DNA of 58,342 nucleotides from Vitreoscilla stercoraria DSM 513 (GCF_000382305.1 NZ_KB908034.1:1-58342), one strand, 5' to 3'; numbered from the stretch's first letter, positions 23,790 to 33,092 are shown. The notes: generated by a model not told the origin, from the sequence alone. Numbers and translations: made by a program.

Positions 23790-25907
23790 TTATAATGGGA
23801 AGGTGAAACTAAAGCGTGTAAATTGGCCCGGCTGCGAATGGATGCCAATTTTGCCACCTAATTTTTGTACACGATCTTTCACCACATCTAAGCCTACGCC
23901 ACGACCTGCATCATCGTCAGCTTGGTTGTACGTCGAGAAGCCAGGAGTGAATAACAGTCCCAATAATTTGCGATTTTCCCAAGACTCCATTTCTTTTTCA
24001 GAGTACAGGCCGCTGCTGATGGCTTTGGCTTTGATGGCGTCATAGTTGATGCCTTGGCCATCGTCTTCAATGGTTAATTGAACTTGGTTTGAATCCACAT
24101 GCAATTTGATTTGTACGTGACCTGTTTGATTTTTTTGACGGGTCAAGCGAATACTTGGGCTTTCAATGCCGTGTACAACCGCATTGCGCAATACCTGAAT
24201 GGCAATGTCGCGAATCGCTTCGTCCAAGCTGGTTTTAGGCGTGGCATCTTCCAAACTTTGTGTGGTCAATTTCACTTGTTTGAATTGGCGTTTGGCCAAA
24301 TCTTGAGCAAATTGCTGTAAGTTTTGAGTAAAGGCAAATAGCGGTGCTGTGGTTTTATTGATGTTTTCTGGAACATTGACTTGAACTGTGCCATCGGCTT
24401 GGCTGCTGCTAATGCGCTTGTTCAATTGGTCAATAATTTGAGTCAATTTAATCAATTCGTCCAACGATACCGCCAATGGCAAGAAATCGTCACCTGACAA
24501 TGAGGGTTCTTTTTGCAAACTGGTTACTTTGTCTTCAAACGCATTGCTGGCATTGGCAAATGCATACAAACCCAAGCTACTAGAAATACCTTTTAAGTTG
24601 TGAGCTTCGCGGAAGATTTTTTGTAATTTTTGTTGCAATTCGCTTTGTGAAGTACCACTGCCTTTCAAAATTTCATTGATGGTGTCTGTGTGTTTGTGAA
24701 CGGCGCTAATAAAGTCGGTAATCAAAGCGGCATCGGTATTCAAGATGGTGGTCAACATGTCGATTTGCAAATCGTTGTGCTCACGTTCTTGTAATAAGCG
24801 TTGCTCCAATTTCACGGTATCGGTAATGTCAGATACGTTGACCAATACGCGAATAATGTCTTTACCGCTGTATACTCGGGAGAACTTGAAGTCCAAAAAG
24901 CGGGTACGTTGATAACCAGATAAGTCATCTACTGTTGTTTCAATACGTGCCAAAGGATTCAAGTCGGCAATCAAACGTTCTTTTACTTTTGGATTGTACA
25001 GCTGCTTAATAAAGCCTTGTGTGGTATCCATGTCATCGACTGAAATCATGGTAGTCAAAATTTCAGAGAAGTTTTTACCACCAATATCACGGTGACCAAT
25101 AATCTGTTCCAACTCTTTAGAATATTGTTGACCGATGTTTAAGTCATTATCCAACAAGAACAAACCTGTTTTTACCGTATCTAAAATCTCGGTTGTTTCT
25201 CGACGTGCTTCATTGGCCTCGGCATCGGAAGTGGTCAATCGGCGTACGAAGTAGAACATAAATACGACAAAGTAAATAACGGCCAAACTAATTGCGGTAA
25301 TTTGTAAGTAGCGCAAATACGTTGCTTGTTGCAAAGAGGCTTGGCTCAATTCATTCAAAATACTGTTAGTGTGGTTGTAGATACTGACACTTGAACCCTG
25401 CGTTGAGTCGACTACTTGATCTAGAATCAAAGCAGGAGTGTTGATGTCATTGGCTACTTTTAAGTAGCCATCTAATTTGGTATTTAATGAATGCCATTGT
25501 AATTTGATTTGTTCCAAAGAGACTTTTTGGTTGTCTTCCAAGGCATTAATACTGACTTGAGCGCCAAGACTGTCTTCAATCACGCCACCTTGGTCAAAAG
25601 CACTGACAATTTTATTGAATCGGTCTTTATTAAGTGTTAACTGACTCAAGGTATATTGAATATGTGGGCTTCGGATATCTTCCGATTGACTCAGTTTTAA
25701 GTCATACAAGTCACGAGATATGGTTTGAGTCAGACCTCGCAATTGTTGAGCGGCTGCTACTTGCGTGCTATTGCGTTCAACCAAAAAGATGGTGTAAATG
25801 TTGAACGTCAATACGGCAATTACCAATACCAAGAACAATACAATGGATTGGATCAGGCCACGGTAACGGGAGAACGTGGAGTTTTTAAGTTCTAATTGCT
25901 TGGCCAT
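23790..25907 (-). CDS. Membrane-anchored CheA-like histidine kinase with Hpt domain
   Basis: A 705-residue sensor kinase of unusual build: membrane helix 1 (21-43), a helical periplasmic domain (about 45-197), helix 2 (200-221), a PAS-like domain (about 235-365), an Hpt domain with FREAHNLKGISSSLGL (phospho-His near 436), and a CheA-type ATPase domain. The latter has the N box VLRNAVVHGIE (572-582), IEDDGQGIN (613-621) and TPGFSTYNQADDDAGRGVGL (654-673). There is no P2 and no CheW-like P5 domain, and no MCP gene nearby: sensing and kinase functions are fused in one protein. GAGG precedes the ATG. First gene of the operon that continues with the response regulator, cheX, lipoprotein and GTPase. 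Confidence 0.88.
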   Translation of the reverse strand: MAKQLELKNSTFSRYRGLIQSIVLFLVLVIAVLTFNIYTIFLVERNSTQVAAAQQLRGLTQTISRDLYDLKLSQSEDIRSPHIQYTLSQLTLNKDRFNKIVSAFDQGGVIEDSLGAQVSINALEDNQKVSLEQIKLQWHSLNTKLDGYLKVANDINTPALILDQVVDSTQGSSVSIYNHTNSILNELSQASLQQATYLRYLQITAISLAVIYFVVFMFYFVRRLTTSDAEANEARRETTEILDTVKTGLFLLDNDLNIGQQYSKELEQIIGHRDIGGKNFSEILTTMISVDDMDTTQGFIKQLYNPKVKERLIADLNPLARIETTVDDLSGYQRTRFLDFKFSRVYSGKDIIRVLVNVSDITDTVKLEQRLLQEREHNDLQIDMLTTILNTDAALITDFISAVHKHTDTINEILKGSGTSQSELQQKLQKIFREAHNLKGISSSLGLYAFANASNAFEDKVTSLQKEPSLSGDDFLPLAVSLDELIKLTQIIDQLNKRISSSQADGTVQVNVPENINKTTAPLFAFTQNLQQFAQDLAKRQFKQVKLTTQSLEDATPKTSLDEAIRDIAIQVLRNAVVHGIESPSIRLTRQKNQTGHVQIKLHVDSNQVQLTIEDDGQGINYDAIKAKAISSGLYSEKEMESWENRKLLGLLFTPGFSTYNQADDDAGRGVGLDVVKDRVQKLGGKIGIHSQPGQFTRFSFTFPL

Positions 25908-26793
25908 AAATGGGGTAACCTCGCTTGTCCTTATTGCTGGCTAAAAAACACCTTGAAGAGCTCAAAATCGGATATTTAAATCAATGATCAAATAGTATAT
26001 TGCCAGAGCGATTAAAAGAGCTAAGTAGGTGTTTAAACTCAAATCAAAATGATAATGCGTAATGCTAGTGTAATTTAAAATCTTAAAATAACACTCTTTT
26101 GCGTCAGACGGCTATGAGTGATTCTGATGATAAGGTGTTTGGTTCTGCGTGAAAATATGTAGCAATTTTATGCTTTAATTGATTATATTTTCATAATTAT
26201 ATGCTTAGTATTGGCTTGATAGCCGTTTTTATTAAAAGATGAGCCCTTTGTATTTTAAAGATAGACCCATTTTAAAATAATGTTATGACATTCAGTTGTT
26301 TGGAATAATAAACAATAACACGCCATCTTGAAACCTATTTCAGATTAAATTCGTTGATTTAGGTGAAATAGAGTTAAGAAATATTTGTTTTCATAAAGAA
26401 TTTATTTGAATAGAATGAATAACTGCTTTTATGTATCAGTGATATGATCGCCAAAGACTATTTGTGAATGCAAGTATTTGTAGTGTAAAAAAATACTATA
26501 ATTACCAGACGAGCATCACCTTGATGGGTTGAAAGCATTGGGTGATGATTAGGATAGGTTGAAAAAGTCATTAAAATCAGGTGAGATTTTAGTTTGCTCC
26601 AGTTGTCTGAAAGTTCAGTATGTTTTTAAAAATATATGACTTATATTTGATACAAATCTAGTATGGATTTTAGAGTGGATTCTTATCATATCTTATCGGT
26701 TGGTGTCTTTTAAGTAAGGTTTCATAGGTGACTTGACACACTTTGGAAGTTTAATCATTTAAATCGTTATTTGGCAGTGAGAGAGTATTCAGT
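25908..26793. other. Long AT-rich divergent intergenic region
   Basis: 886 bases between the divergent kinase and tubulin-like genes, very AT-rich, without a coding frame over 60 codons on either strand and without any DUS-like copy. TTGACA at 26733-26738 may be a -35 box for the 941-aa gene. TATACT-like boxes exist on the minus strand upstream of the kinase. A pair CATCACC / GGTGATG (26514-26520 / 26540-26546) can form a stem. It is much longer than other gaps in the window, so a regulatory region, a small RNA or a decayed gene is possible. Confidence 0.5.
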
Positions 26794-29619
26794 ATGCAAA
26801 CGCTCAAATTGGTTGTTAGTTTAGGTGGCTTGTCTGTTTCGGCGGCTCAAAATTTACAAGTGGCAGACAATCCAATATCGATGATCAATGCGCATGCTTG
26901 TAAGGCGATTTTGATTACTGATGAGGTACGTTATCAGCCACCTATTATCAGCCAAGTAAGCGACCTGAAAATCATTGATATACCTAAAATATCTGTAGCA
27001 GATACGATATTTGATAGCAAACAATTAAAAATGCGCGGTGCGGCTCGTCGCTTGTTAAGAAAGCATTTTTGGCAACATCAAGCATTATTTTGGTCAAGTT
27101 TTGATGCTGAACTGGCGCCGTATTCTGATCAACATGCAGTGAGTGTGGTGTTATTGGTTGATACCACGAATATGTTGGCCAGCAGTATTTGTTGGGATGT
27201 TTTGTGTCAAATTCGTCTGCATTATCCTCATATTCGTTGTTATTTGGTTTTTCTCGTTTCTCAAAATCCGCAAAGCCTGAATGAGTTTGAAAAATTGAAC
27301 GTTGCAGCTTTATTATCTGAATACAATGGTATTGGACAAAAAGCATGGCTTCCCTGCAACTTAGACAGTCAAACGCCTTACGCAGTTGAAAATATACCTT
27401 TGTGGGAAGCCAGTTTTCTACATGAATTGCCACACAAAAGTGATGTGGCTTTTGACTATGCGCCGTTGATTGAACAAGTTGTGAGTCTGCCGCAACAAAA
27501 ACTCGGTATGGATACCTTTGAGCATTTGTTGAAAGAGGACTTTCCTAAACTGAGTGACATTAATAAAAAAGTCATGTTGCCACGGGTCATTAGTTTGTTG
27601 AAAGCTTCATTGCAAATGGACATGACTGCTGCACAAAAAATGATGACGCAAACCATACAAGTGCAGTTATTGGGTTTGTTGTTACAGCCTAGTCGAGTTA
27701 AAAAAAGTGTTTTACAAACCAATGACGGGTGGTTACAGGCCGGTTGGATATTGGATGAGAAAAGTTTGCTGCTCAATGCTTCTTTAGATGCAGGTTCTAG
27801 TGCCAAGCATGAAAGCATTGAAAAAGAGTGGCAAGTCCGTGGTGATTTTTTTGTGCAACAAGTACAAGACATGAAAAAATTATCATGGAAAGAGAAAGCC
27901 GATGAGTTGTATGTTTTATTTCAAAAAGCTTATGACAAATATTTTAGGGAAGCGGGTGTAGAACAATATTACTCTTTGTCGCAGTCGCGCTTAGAGCGAT
28001 TACTAGAAGCGCAAGGCAAAGTGATTGAGTCTAAAATCTGGAGTCAATGTTTCCATGGTGAATATGACTTAAATCAGCTTGCGATGCAAATTCCCGAAGC
28101 ATTGTCATATTACATATTGTTACAAGAAAAATTTGAATTGCAACAAAGACGGATGCGTGAAGAGTATTTGATACAGCAGTCTTTGTGGCAAGAAAAGATG
28201 GATGCTTGGCAAAACAGTAGCCGTCGTGAACGTGGGCGCATGGAACAAATACCCATGTTAGAACTGGGTGAATTGTTAAAAACACAATATGTTTTGCAAT
28301 CTCATTATAAGGCATTTTCATTTGCCATTAAGTTGATTGATACCTTGATGCCATGCTACCAAAATATTTTGAATTCGGTGGATGGCATTAAAAAATTGTG
28401 GCTTAAACAAGAACAAACACAAAGTGAAGTTTTGTCACAGCTGGAAATAGATTCTCAGAATGTGTGGGTCACTAAGAATTATAAAAATGGTGTGCATCAA
28501 TATTTGCTACAACCTACCTCTAGTACAGCACAGCACTTATTACGCGAATTTATAGTTGATTTGAATGATTGGGTGCCTGAAATGCAGTCAACTTGGACAC
28601 GCCGAGTGGGTGAACAAGGAGATTTTACACAGCTTTTCGCATGGATGAAGCAAGGACAATGGTTGACATTGGTGGAACGAATTGCTGCTCAAATCAGTTA
28701 CCGTTTGTCTATGCAAACGCCGCAATCAGGTGTGAGTCCATTGAGTTTGATGTTTGAGCAACGCTTAACCGATTTAACGCAATTGCAAGTACAGCAATTG
28801 AGTAAGCACATTATTGACAGTATGACTCGTGGCTATAAAACCCAATGGGAGCCATTGGGTAAAGTCTTAAGTGAGCATTATCAATCTAGATCTTCGGCAG
28901 CAATTTTATGTTCTTTGGATTTGCAAAATCCAGAAGCCCAAACAGTGGTCTTGTGGATGAAAGAAATTGCCAAAAGAGTGAATCCAAATGTCGCGGTGGT
29001 GCCTACTGAGGTTGAACAGCAAATTCAAATGGTCATGATGCATACAGGTTATTTGCAAGAGTGGATGGGTTTATACCAATATCAAAGTGTGTATCAGCAA
29101 CATGTTCAGCATGATGATGTATTGGAATGGATACACATTGATGGATTGGCTGCAAAACTGCGTCATATTAGCTTGCAATTTGGGCAGCGCAATTTGGATT
29201 TGGTGCGACAGCAATTGTTATTGGCGAAAATTTCAGGACACTTGGTACGTAAAAATGACGGTTTTGAGTTGTTTGTCAATCTCGCAGGCGGCCTGAAACG
29301 ACATACGTTTGTGACGGATGATTTGGCTTATTTGACTGAAACCATTCCATTGCGATTGGTTAAAGCTTTGATAGACCAAAACCGTGTTTTGCGTGAAGAA
29401 AATGTGCAAGATGAAATCACTGTTTGGAATCAAAAATTAGATGATATTTTGTCTGAAATGAGGGCATTGTATGTGCCTGAGGGCATGGACTTGGCTGATA
29501 TGGATTGGAAAGATGCGGGCAAATATGTGGTTTGGACCCGATCGGTACAAAACTTGCGCAAATATTGGTTATTGCCACCAGAGTCTATGGACAATACGGC
29601 CAATGCTATTTTGAATTGA
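26794..29619 (+). CDS. Large protein with degenerate tubulin-like N-terminus
   Basis: A 941-residue cytoplasmic protein without signal peptide or membrane helices. The first 200 residues follow the order of motifs in the prokaryotic 'tubulin-like' (Tubulin_2) family: LKLVVSLGGLSVSAAQNL (family: VIGLGGTG..), a strand ACKAILITD, the RGAARRLLRKHFWQH segment, VVLLVDTTNMLASSICWDVL (family: SLAGGTGSG..LD) and LVFLVS..NEFEKLNVAALLSEY (family: NAYAALKEL). The glycines of the GTP loop are replaced, so it probably does not bind GTP. Residues 300-941 are predicted mostly helical with no family I know. GAGAG precedes the ATG. Divergent from the chemosensory operon. The tubulin relation is by eye only. 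Confidence 0.6.
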   Translation: MQTLKLVVSLGGLSVSAAQNLQVADNPISMINAHACKAILITDEVRYQPPIISQVSDLKIIDIPKISVADTIFDSKQLKMRGAARRLLRKHFWQHQALFWSSFDAELAPYSDQHAVSVVLLVDTTNMLASSICWDVLCQIRLHYPHIRCYLVFLVSQNPQSLNEFEKLNVAALLSEYNGIGQKAWLPCNLDSQTPYAVENIPLWEASFLHELPHKSDVAFDYAPLIEQVVSLPQQKLGMDTFEHLLKEDFPKLSDINKKVMLPRVISLLKASLQMDMTAAQKMMTQTIQVQLLGLLLQPSRVKKSVLQTNDGWLQAGWILDEKSLLLNASLDAGSSAKHESIEKEWQVRGDFFVQQVQDMKKLSWKEKADELYVLFQKAYDKYFREAGVEQYYSLSQSRLERLLEAQGKVIESKIWSQCFHGEYDLNQLAMQIPEALSYYILLQEKFELQQRRMREEYLIQQSLWQEKMDAWQNSSRRERGRMEQIPMLELGELLKTQYVLQSHYKAFSFAIKLIDTLMPCYQNILNSVDGIKKLWLKQEQTQSEVLSQLEIDSQNVWVTKNYKNGVHQYLLQPTSSTAQHLLREFIVDLNDWVPEMQSTWTRRVGEQGDFTQLFAWMKQGQWLTLVERIAAQISYRLSMQTPQSGVSPLSLMFEQRLTDLTQLQVQQLSKHIIDSMTRGYKTQWEPLGKVLSEHYQSRSSAAILCSLDLQNPEAQTVVLWMKEIAKRVNPNVAVVPTEVEQQIQMVMMHTGYLQEWMGLYQYQSVYQQHVQHDDVLEWIHIDGLAAKLRHISLQFGQRNLDLVRQQLLLAKISGHLVRKNDGFELFVNLAGGLKRHTFVTDDLAYLTETIPLRLVKALIDQNRVLREENVQDEITVWNQKLDDILSEMRALYVPEGMDLADMDWKDAGKYVVWTRSVQNLRKYWLLPPESMDNTANAILN

Positions 29620-29777
29620 AGATTCAAATTGATATCTCAAAAATCAAAAGGTTTTTAGAGTGTCAAACTAAGTTAAATCTGATGGGTTTTTCATTTTTTA
29701 GACAAGCATTACAGGGAGTAGATTGCATGCTTGTGGTAGCATAGTGGTCTGAAAAAAATGAGTAGGATGCTTGAATC

Positions 29778-30365
29778 ATGAGTTTATTGACCGAAGTATT
29801 GGATCACAACAAAGCTTTTGTAGATGCGGGTGAATACGTCCAATTTTTTAGTGACAAATACCCAAATCGTGGCTTGGCCATTTTGTCGTGCATGGATGCA
29901 CGCATTATTGAGTTGCTGAACCAAGCATTGGGTTTGAAAAATGGCGATGCCAAAATGATTAAAAATGCTGGTGCATTGGTGACCCATCCTTGGGGGTCGG
30001 TGATGCGCTCGCTGTTAGTGGCTGTGTTTGAATTGCGTTGTAAAGAAATCATGGTTGTGGCACATTATGACTGTGGTATGCGCGGCTTGAATTCAAAACA
30101 CGTGTTGGAAAAAGCCGAAGAAGCAGGCATCAGTACGCAATGCATTGATACTTTGCGCCATGCTGCCATTGATTTGGATGGTTGGTTAACGGGTTTTGAT
30201 AATGTCGAACAAAGTGTTCGTCATTCAGTAGACATGATACGCAATCATCCATTGATGCCTAAATCGATTCCGATTCATGGTTTGGTGATACATCCGACAA
30301 CGGGTAAATTGAATTTGGTAGTAGATGGTTATAGCAATGTTGCGGACAATTTACCATGCGCATAG
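29778..30365 (+). CDS. Beta-carbonic anhydrase
   Basis: Interconverts CO2 and bicarbonate. The 195-residue protein shows the zinc ligands of a beta-class enzyme: Cys38 with the Asp40-Arg42 dyad (LSCMDARI) and His96/Cys99 (VVAHYDCGM). NAGALVTHPWGSVMRSL is the usual following helix. It is of the short YtiB-like type. It overlaps nadD by ten bases, so the two are translated from one mRNA, with rsfS behind them. Confidence 0.9.
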   Translation: MSLLTEVLDHNKAFVDAGEYVQFFSDKYPNRGLAILSCMDARIIELLNQALGLKNGDAKMIKNAGALVTHPWGSVMRSLLVAVFELRCKEIMVVAHYDCGMRGLNSKHVLEKAEEAGISTQCIDTLRHAAIDLDGWLTGFDNVEQSVRHSVDMIRNHPLMPKSIPIHGLVIHPTTGKLNLVVDGYSNVADNLPCA

Positions 30366-30976
30366 GTTTGTTTGGCGGCACGTTTGATCCCATTCATCAA
30401 GGTCATGTGAGTATGGCCAAGGCTTTTGCCGATGAATTGCAATTGCAACAAGTGGTCTTCATTCCGACTGGTGAATCGTATCACAAGACGAGCCAGCCTA
30501 CTTCCGCTGAACATCGTTTGAATATGGTAGAAATAGCGATTGCTGCCGATGAGCGTTTTGCGGTGAGTGATGTGGACATGGTGCGCAAAGGTGCGACTTA
30601 TACGGTGGATACTTTGCAAATTCTCAGACAATATTTTCCGCAAGACGAATTGTGGTGGTTAATGGGAATGGATTCGCTATTGCAAATGCATACTTGGCAT
30701 CGTTATGCAGACATTTTTAAGCTGACGAATATTGCGGTTGCTGCTCGTAATGGTGAAAAAATCCAACAAGTTGCGCCAAAAATGCACCAATTATTGGGCG
30801 ATGCTTTAAGTGCACCAAGAAGTTCGAGCGCAGGACAGCTACGTTTGTTACAATGGCAGGCTGAGGACGTTAGCTCCACCCAGATACGCGATGCCATTGG
30901 GCATCATCAAGCCATAGACGCTTGGGTCGGTCAACCGGTGCAAAACTATATACGCACACATGGTTTATACCGTTAA
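30356..30976 (+). CDS. nadD: Nicotinate-nucleotide adenylyltransferase
   Basis: Adenylates nicotinate mononucleotide to deamido-NAD in NAD synthesis. The 206 residues carry the nucleotidyltransferase motif GLFGGTFDPIHQGHV (with HxGH) near the N-terminus, LWWLMGMDSLLQMHTWHRY in the middle, and SSTQIRDAI (ISSTxIR) at the end. The start overlaps the carbonic anhydrase gene. nadD-rsfS is a conserved bacterial pair. Confidence 0.96.
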   Translation: MRIGLFGGTFDPIHQGHVSMAKAFADELQLQQVVFIPTGESYHKTSQPTSAEHRLNMVEIAIAADERFAVSDVDMVRKGATYTVDTLQILRQYFPQDELWWLMGMDSLLQMHTWHRYADIFKLTNIAVAARNGEKIQQVAPKMHQLLGDALSAPRSSSAGQLRLLQWQAEDVSSTQIRDAIGHHQAIDAWVGQPVQNYIRTHGLYR

Positions 30977-31002
30977 GCGTCAGATTAAGAGTTTTAAATA
31001 AG

Positions 31003-31386
31003 ATGACAGATACAGTAGATTTACAAAAAATGGTCGATGTGGCCGTGAATGCTTTGGAAGATGTTAAGGGTAAAGACATTGTGGTATTGGATGTTGCTGC
31101 CAAAACATCGTTGTTCCAACGCATGATCATTGCCAGTGGCGATAGCAACCGCCAAGTGAAAGCATTGGTGAACAATGTTGCGGTTGACTTGAAAGCGCAA
31201 GGCTTTGAAGTTTTGAGCACCGAAGGCACGGAAAGTGGCGAATGGGCTTTGGTCGATGCAGGCGATGTGGTGGTTCACGTGATGTTGCCAGCGGTACGTG
31301 ATTTTTACGATATTGAAGCATTGTGGGGTGGCGAAAAACCATCTTTTCATTCAGGTCATGCCAAGCCTTGGAGCAGCGCAGACTAA
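31003..31386 (+). CDS. rsfS: Ribosome silencing factor RsfS
   Basis: Binds ribosomal protein uL14 and blocks subunit joining when nutrients are scarce. From the ATG at 31003 the protein is 127 residues; the body KGKDIVVLDVAAKTSLFQRM, STEGTESGEWALVDAGDVVVH and FYDIEALWG are family signatures. The frame is open to 30922 but the upstream part overlaps nadD and is not family-like. Followed by a DUS-pair terminator. Confidence 0.96.
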   Translation: MTDTVDLQKMVDVAVNALEDVKGKDIVVLDVAAKTSLFQRMIIASGDSNRQVKALVNNVAVDLKAQGFEVLSTEGTESGEWALVDAGDVVVHVMLPAVRDFYDIEALWGGEKPSFHSGHAKPWSSAD

Positions 31387-31408
31387 TCAAACCAAATCAT
31401 GGTTTTAT

Positions 31409-31444
31409 ACAAGCGACCTGTAAATTACAGGACGCTTGTTTTTT
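31409..31444 (+). terminator. DUS-pair hairpin after rsfS
   Basis: Left arm AAGCGACCTGTAA (one base differs from the usual unit), right arm TTACAGGACGCTT, then GTTTTTT. Ends the carbonic anhydrase-nadD-rsfS unit. Confidence 0.85.
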
Positions 31445-31479
31445 GGAGTAACAATCATATTATCAAAGGAGAGTGAGAC

Positions 31480-32400
31480 ATGACCAAGCAGCTTGCAACT
31501 GCAGTGGGATGTTTGTTGTTGGCCAATATGATTTGGGCGGGCAATGCATTGCTAGCCAGATATGCCAGTAGTGGTGATTTGCAGCCGATTACGATGAATT
31601 TTTTGCGTTGGAGTATTGGGGCATTGGTGTTGTTGCCGTTTTGCGTTAAAACCATTTACCAACACCGAGGCATTTGGTTGAAATGGGATGTCTTTAAAAA
31701 GCTGCTGTCTTTGGCTATTTTGGGGATGGTGATTTACAACAGCTTGCTTTACGCTTCAGCACATCACACCACTGCCATCAATATTGCTTTGCTCAATACC
31801 TGTATTCCGTTGGCGACATTTATGGCAGCTGGCATATTGATGGGACAATGGCCTAAAGCTGCTTCTTGGTTAGGCTTGAGCATTGCAGCGTCAGGATTGT
31901 TGTATTTGATTAGCCGAGGCAATATCGAAGCCTTAGTGCAATTGCAGTTTAACCAAGGTGATTTATGGATGTTGGTCGCTGTGGTGGCGTGGTCTGTTTA
32001 TACGGTATTGTTAAAAATTTGGGCTGGAAAATTGGGTTTGCCGCCTTTGGCGATGCTCAATGTGATGATGTGTTTGGCGGTGATATTGATGTTGCCATTG
32101 GCTGGCTGGGAAGTGGCACAATTGGGTTTGCCGAGTTGGAATGCAACCAATTTGGGTATTTTGGCTTATATCGGCATTATGGCATCCATTGTGTCTTATG
32201 TGGCATGGAATTATGGCGTGGGGCAAGTGGGTCCTGCTAAGGCTTCATTGGCTTTGTATACCATGCCAGTATTTTCATCGATTTTAAGCTATGTATTATT
32301 AGGTGAAAGTTTGCAGCACTACCATTGGGTTGGTGGCGGTATTATTGTCAGTGGTTTGTTGCTTGCCAGTGCTTTAGGTCAAGTGCCTAAAAACAAATAA
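31480..32400 (+). CDS. EamA/DMT-family transporter
   Basis: A 306-residue membrane protein with about ten helices in two EamA repeats. Features are IWAGNALLARYASSGDLQPITMNFLRW at the start, INIALLNTCIPLATFMAAGILMGQWP in repeat one, and KASLALYTMPVFSSILSYVLLGE in repeat two. Members export metabolites; the substrate here is unknown. GGAG precedes the ATG. Confidence 0.88.
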   Translation: MTKQLATAVGCLLLANMIWAGNALLARYASSGDLQPITMNFLRWSIGALVLLPFCVKTIYQHRGIWLKWDVFKKLLSLAILGMVIYNSLLYASAHHTTAINIALLNTCIPLATFMAAGILMGQWPKAASWLGLSIAASGLLYLISRGNIEALVQLQFNQGDLWMLVAVVAWSVYTVLLKIWAGKLGLPPLAMLNVMMCLAVILMLPLAGWEVAQLGLPSWNATNLGILAYIGIMASIVSYVAWNYGVGQVGPAKASLALYTMPVFSSILSYVLLGESLQHYHWVGGGIIVSGLLLASALGQVPKNK

Positions 32401-32456
32401 ATTACCCGTATTTTACATGTACGATTGTGGTAAATCTCAGTGGTGGCGATTTGGGC

Positions 32457-32486
32457 TGACCGCAGTTTGCCACAATCCGTTATAAT
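32457..32486 (+). promoter_or_regulatory. Probable promoter of rlmH
   Basis: A perfect -10 box TATAAT at 32481-32486; the -35 (TGACCG, 32457-32462) is weak. The start point would fall at about 32493, inside a DUS-like unit (AGCGTCCTGTAA, 32489-32500), so the transcript begins in the repeat. Confidence 0.5.
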
Positions 32487-32515
32487 TTAGCGTCCTGTAA
32501 CAGATGTGAGTGTGC

Positions 32516-32986
32516 ATGAACATCACTTTATTGGCAGTTGGAAACAAAATGCCACGTTGGGTGGCTGAAGCTACCGAAGAATATGCCAAGCGTTTTGGAC
32601 GCGAAATCAATTACCAAATCAAAGAGATTAAGCCTGAAAAGCGTGGTGCAGGCGTGAATGCAGAGCAAGGCATGTTGGCTGAAGAAGCGCGCTTGTTAGC
32701 AGCGATTCCAGCAGGCTGTTTTTTAGTGGTTTTAGATGAACGTGGCCAAGCGCCTACTTCGGTTCAATTGGCAGAACACATGGGACGTTGGTTGCAAGAT
32801 GGTCAAGATGTGTGTTTTATTATTGGTGGCGCCGATGGCATGACCGATAAAATTAAACAAAAAGCCCGTTTGTTGATGCGTATTTCCAGTTTAACTTTGC
32901 CACACGGCATGGTACGTGTTTTGTTGACCGAGCAGCTTTATCGCGCTGTATCCATCTTAAACAACCATCCTTACCACCGTGAATAA
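32516..32986 (+). CDS. rlmH: 23S rRNA pseudouridine1915 N3-methyltransferase RlmH
   Basis: SPOUT-class methyltransferase acting on pseudouridine 1915 of 23S rRNA in assembled ribosomes. 156 residues from the ATG at 32516 (MNITLLAVGNKMP), the usual length. The knot region has FLVVLDERGQAPTS, VCFIIGGADGM (SAM binding) and SLTLPHGMVRVLLTEQLYRA, ending NNHPYHRE. A GTG two codons earlier is possible but not standard. Confidence 0.97.
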   Translation: MNITLLAVGNKMPRWVAEATEEYAKRFGREINYQIKEIKPEKRGAGVNAEQGMLAEEARLLAAIPAGCFLVVLDERGQAPTSVQLAEHMGRWLQDGQDVCFIIGGADGMTDKIKQKARLLMRISSLTLPHGMVRVLLTEQLYRAVSILNNHPYHRE

Positions 32987-33092
32987 GTGGTTGCATCTTG
33001 CATTGCAGCAATCATTTATTCCATGATAACAAATGTTAGAATGTTTTCAGCTACAATAGTCAAAACATCAAGCACCTCAGAATATTACAACT

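Noticed and set aside
30922..31002. N-terminal extension of RsfS
   Set aside because: It overlaps the end of nadD and is not part of the family; ATG 31003 gives the normal length.
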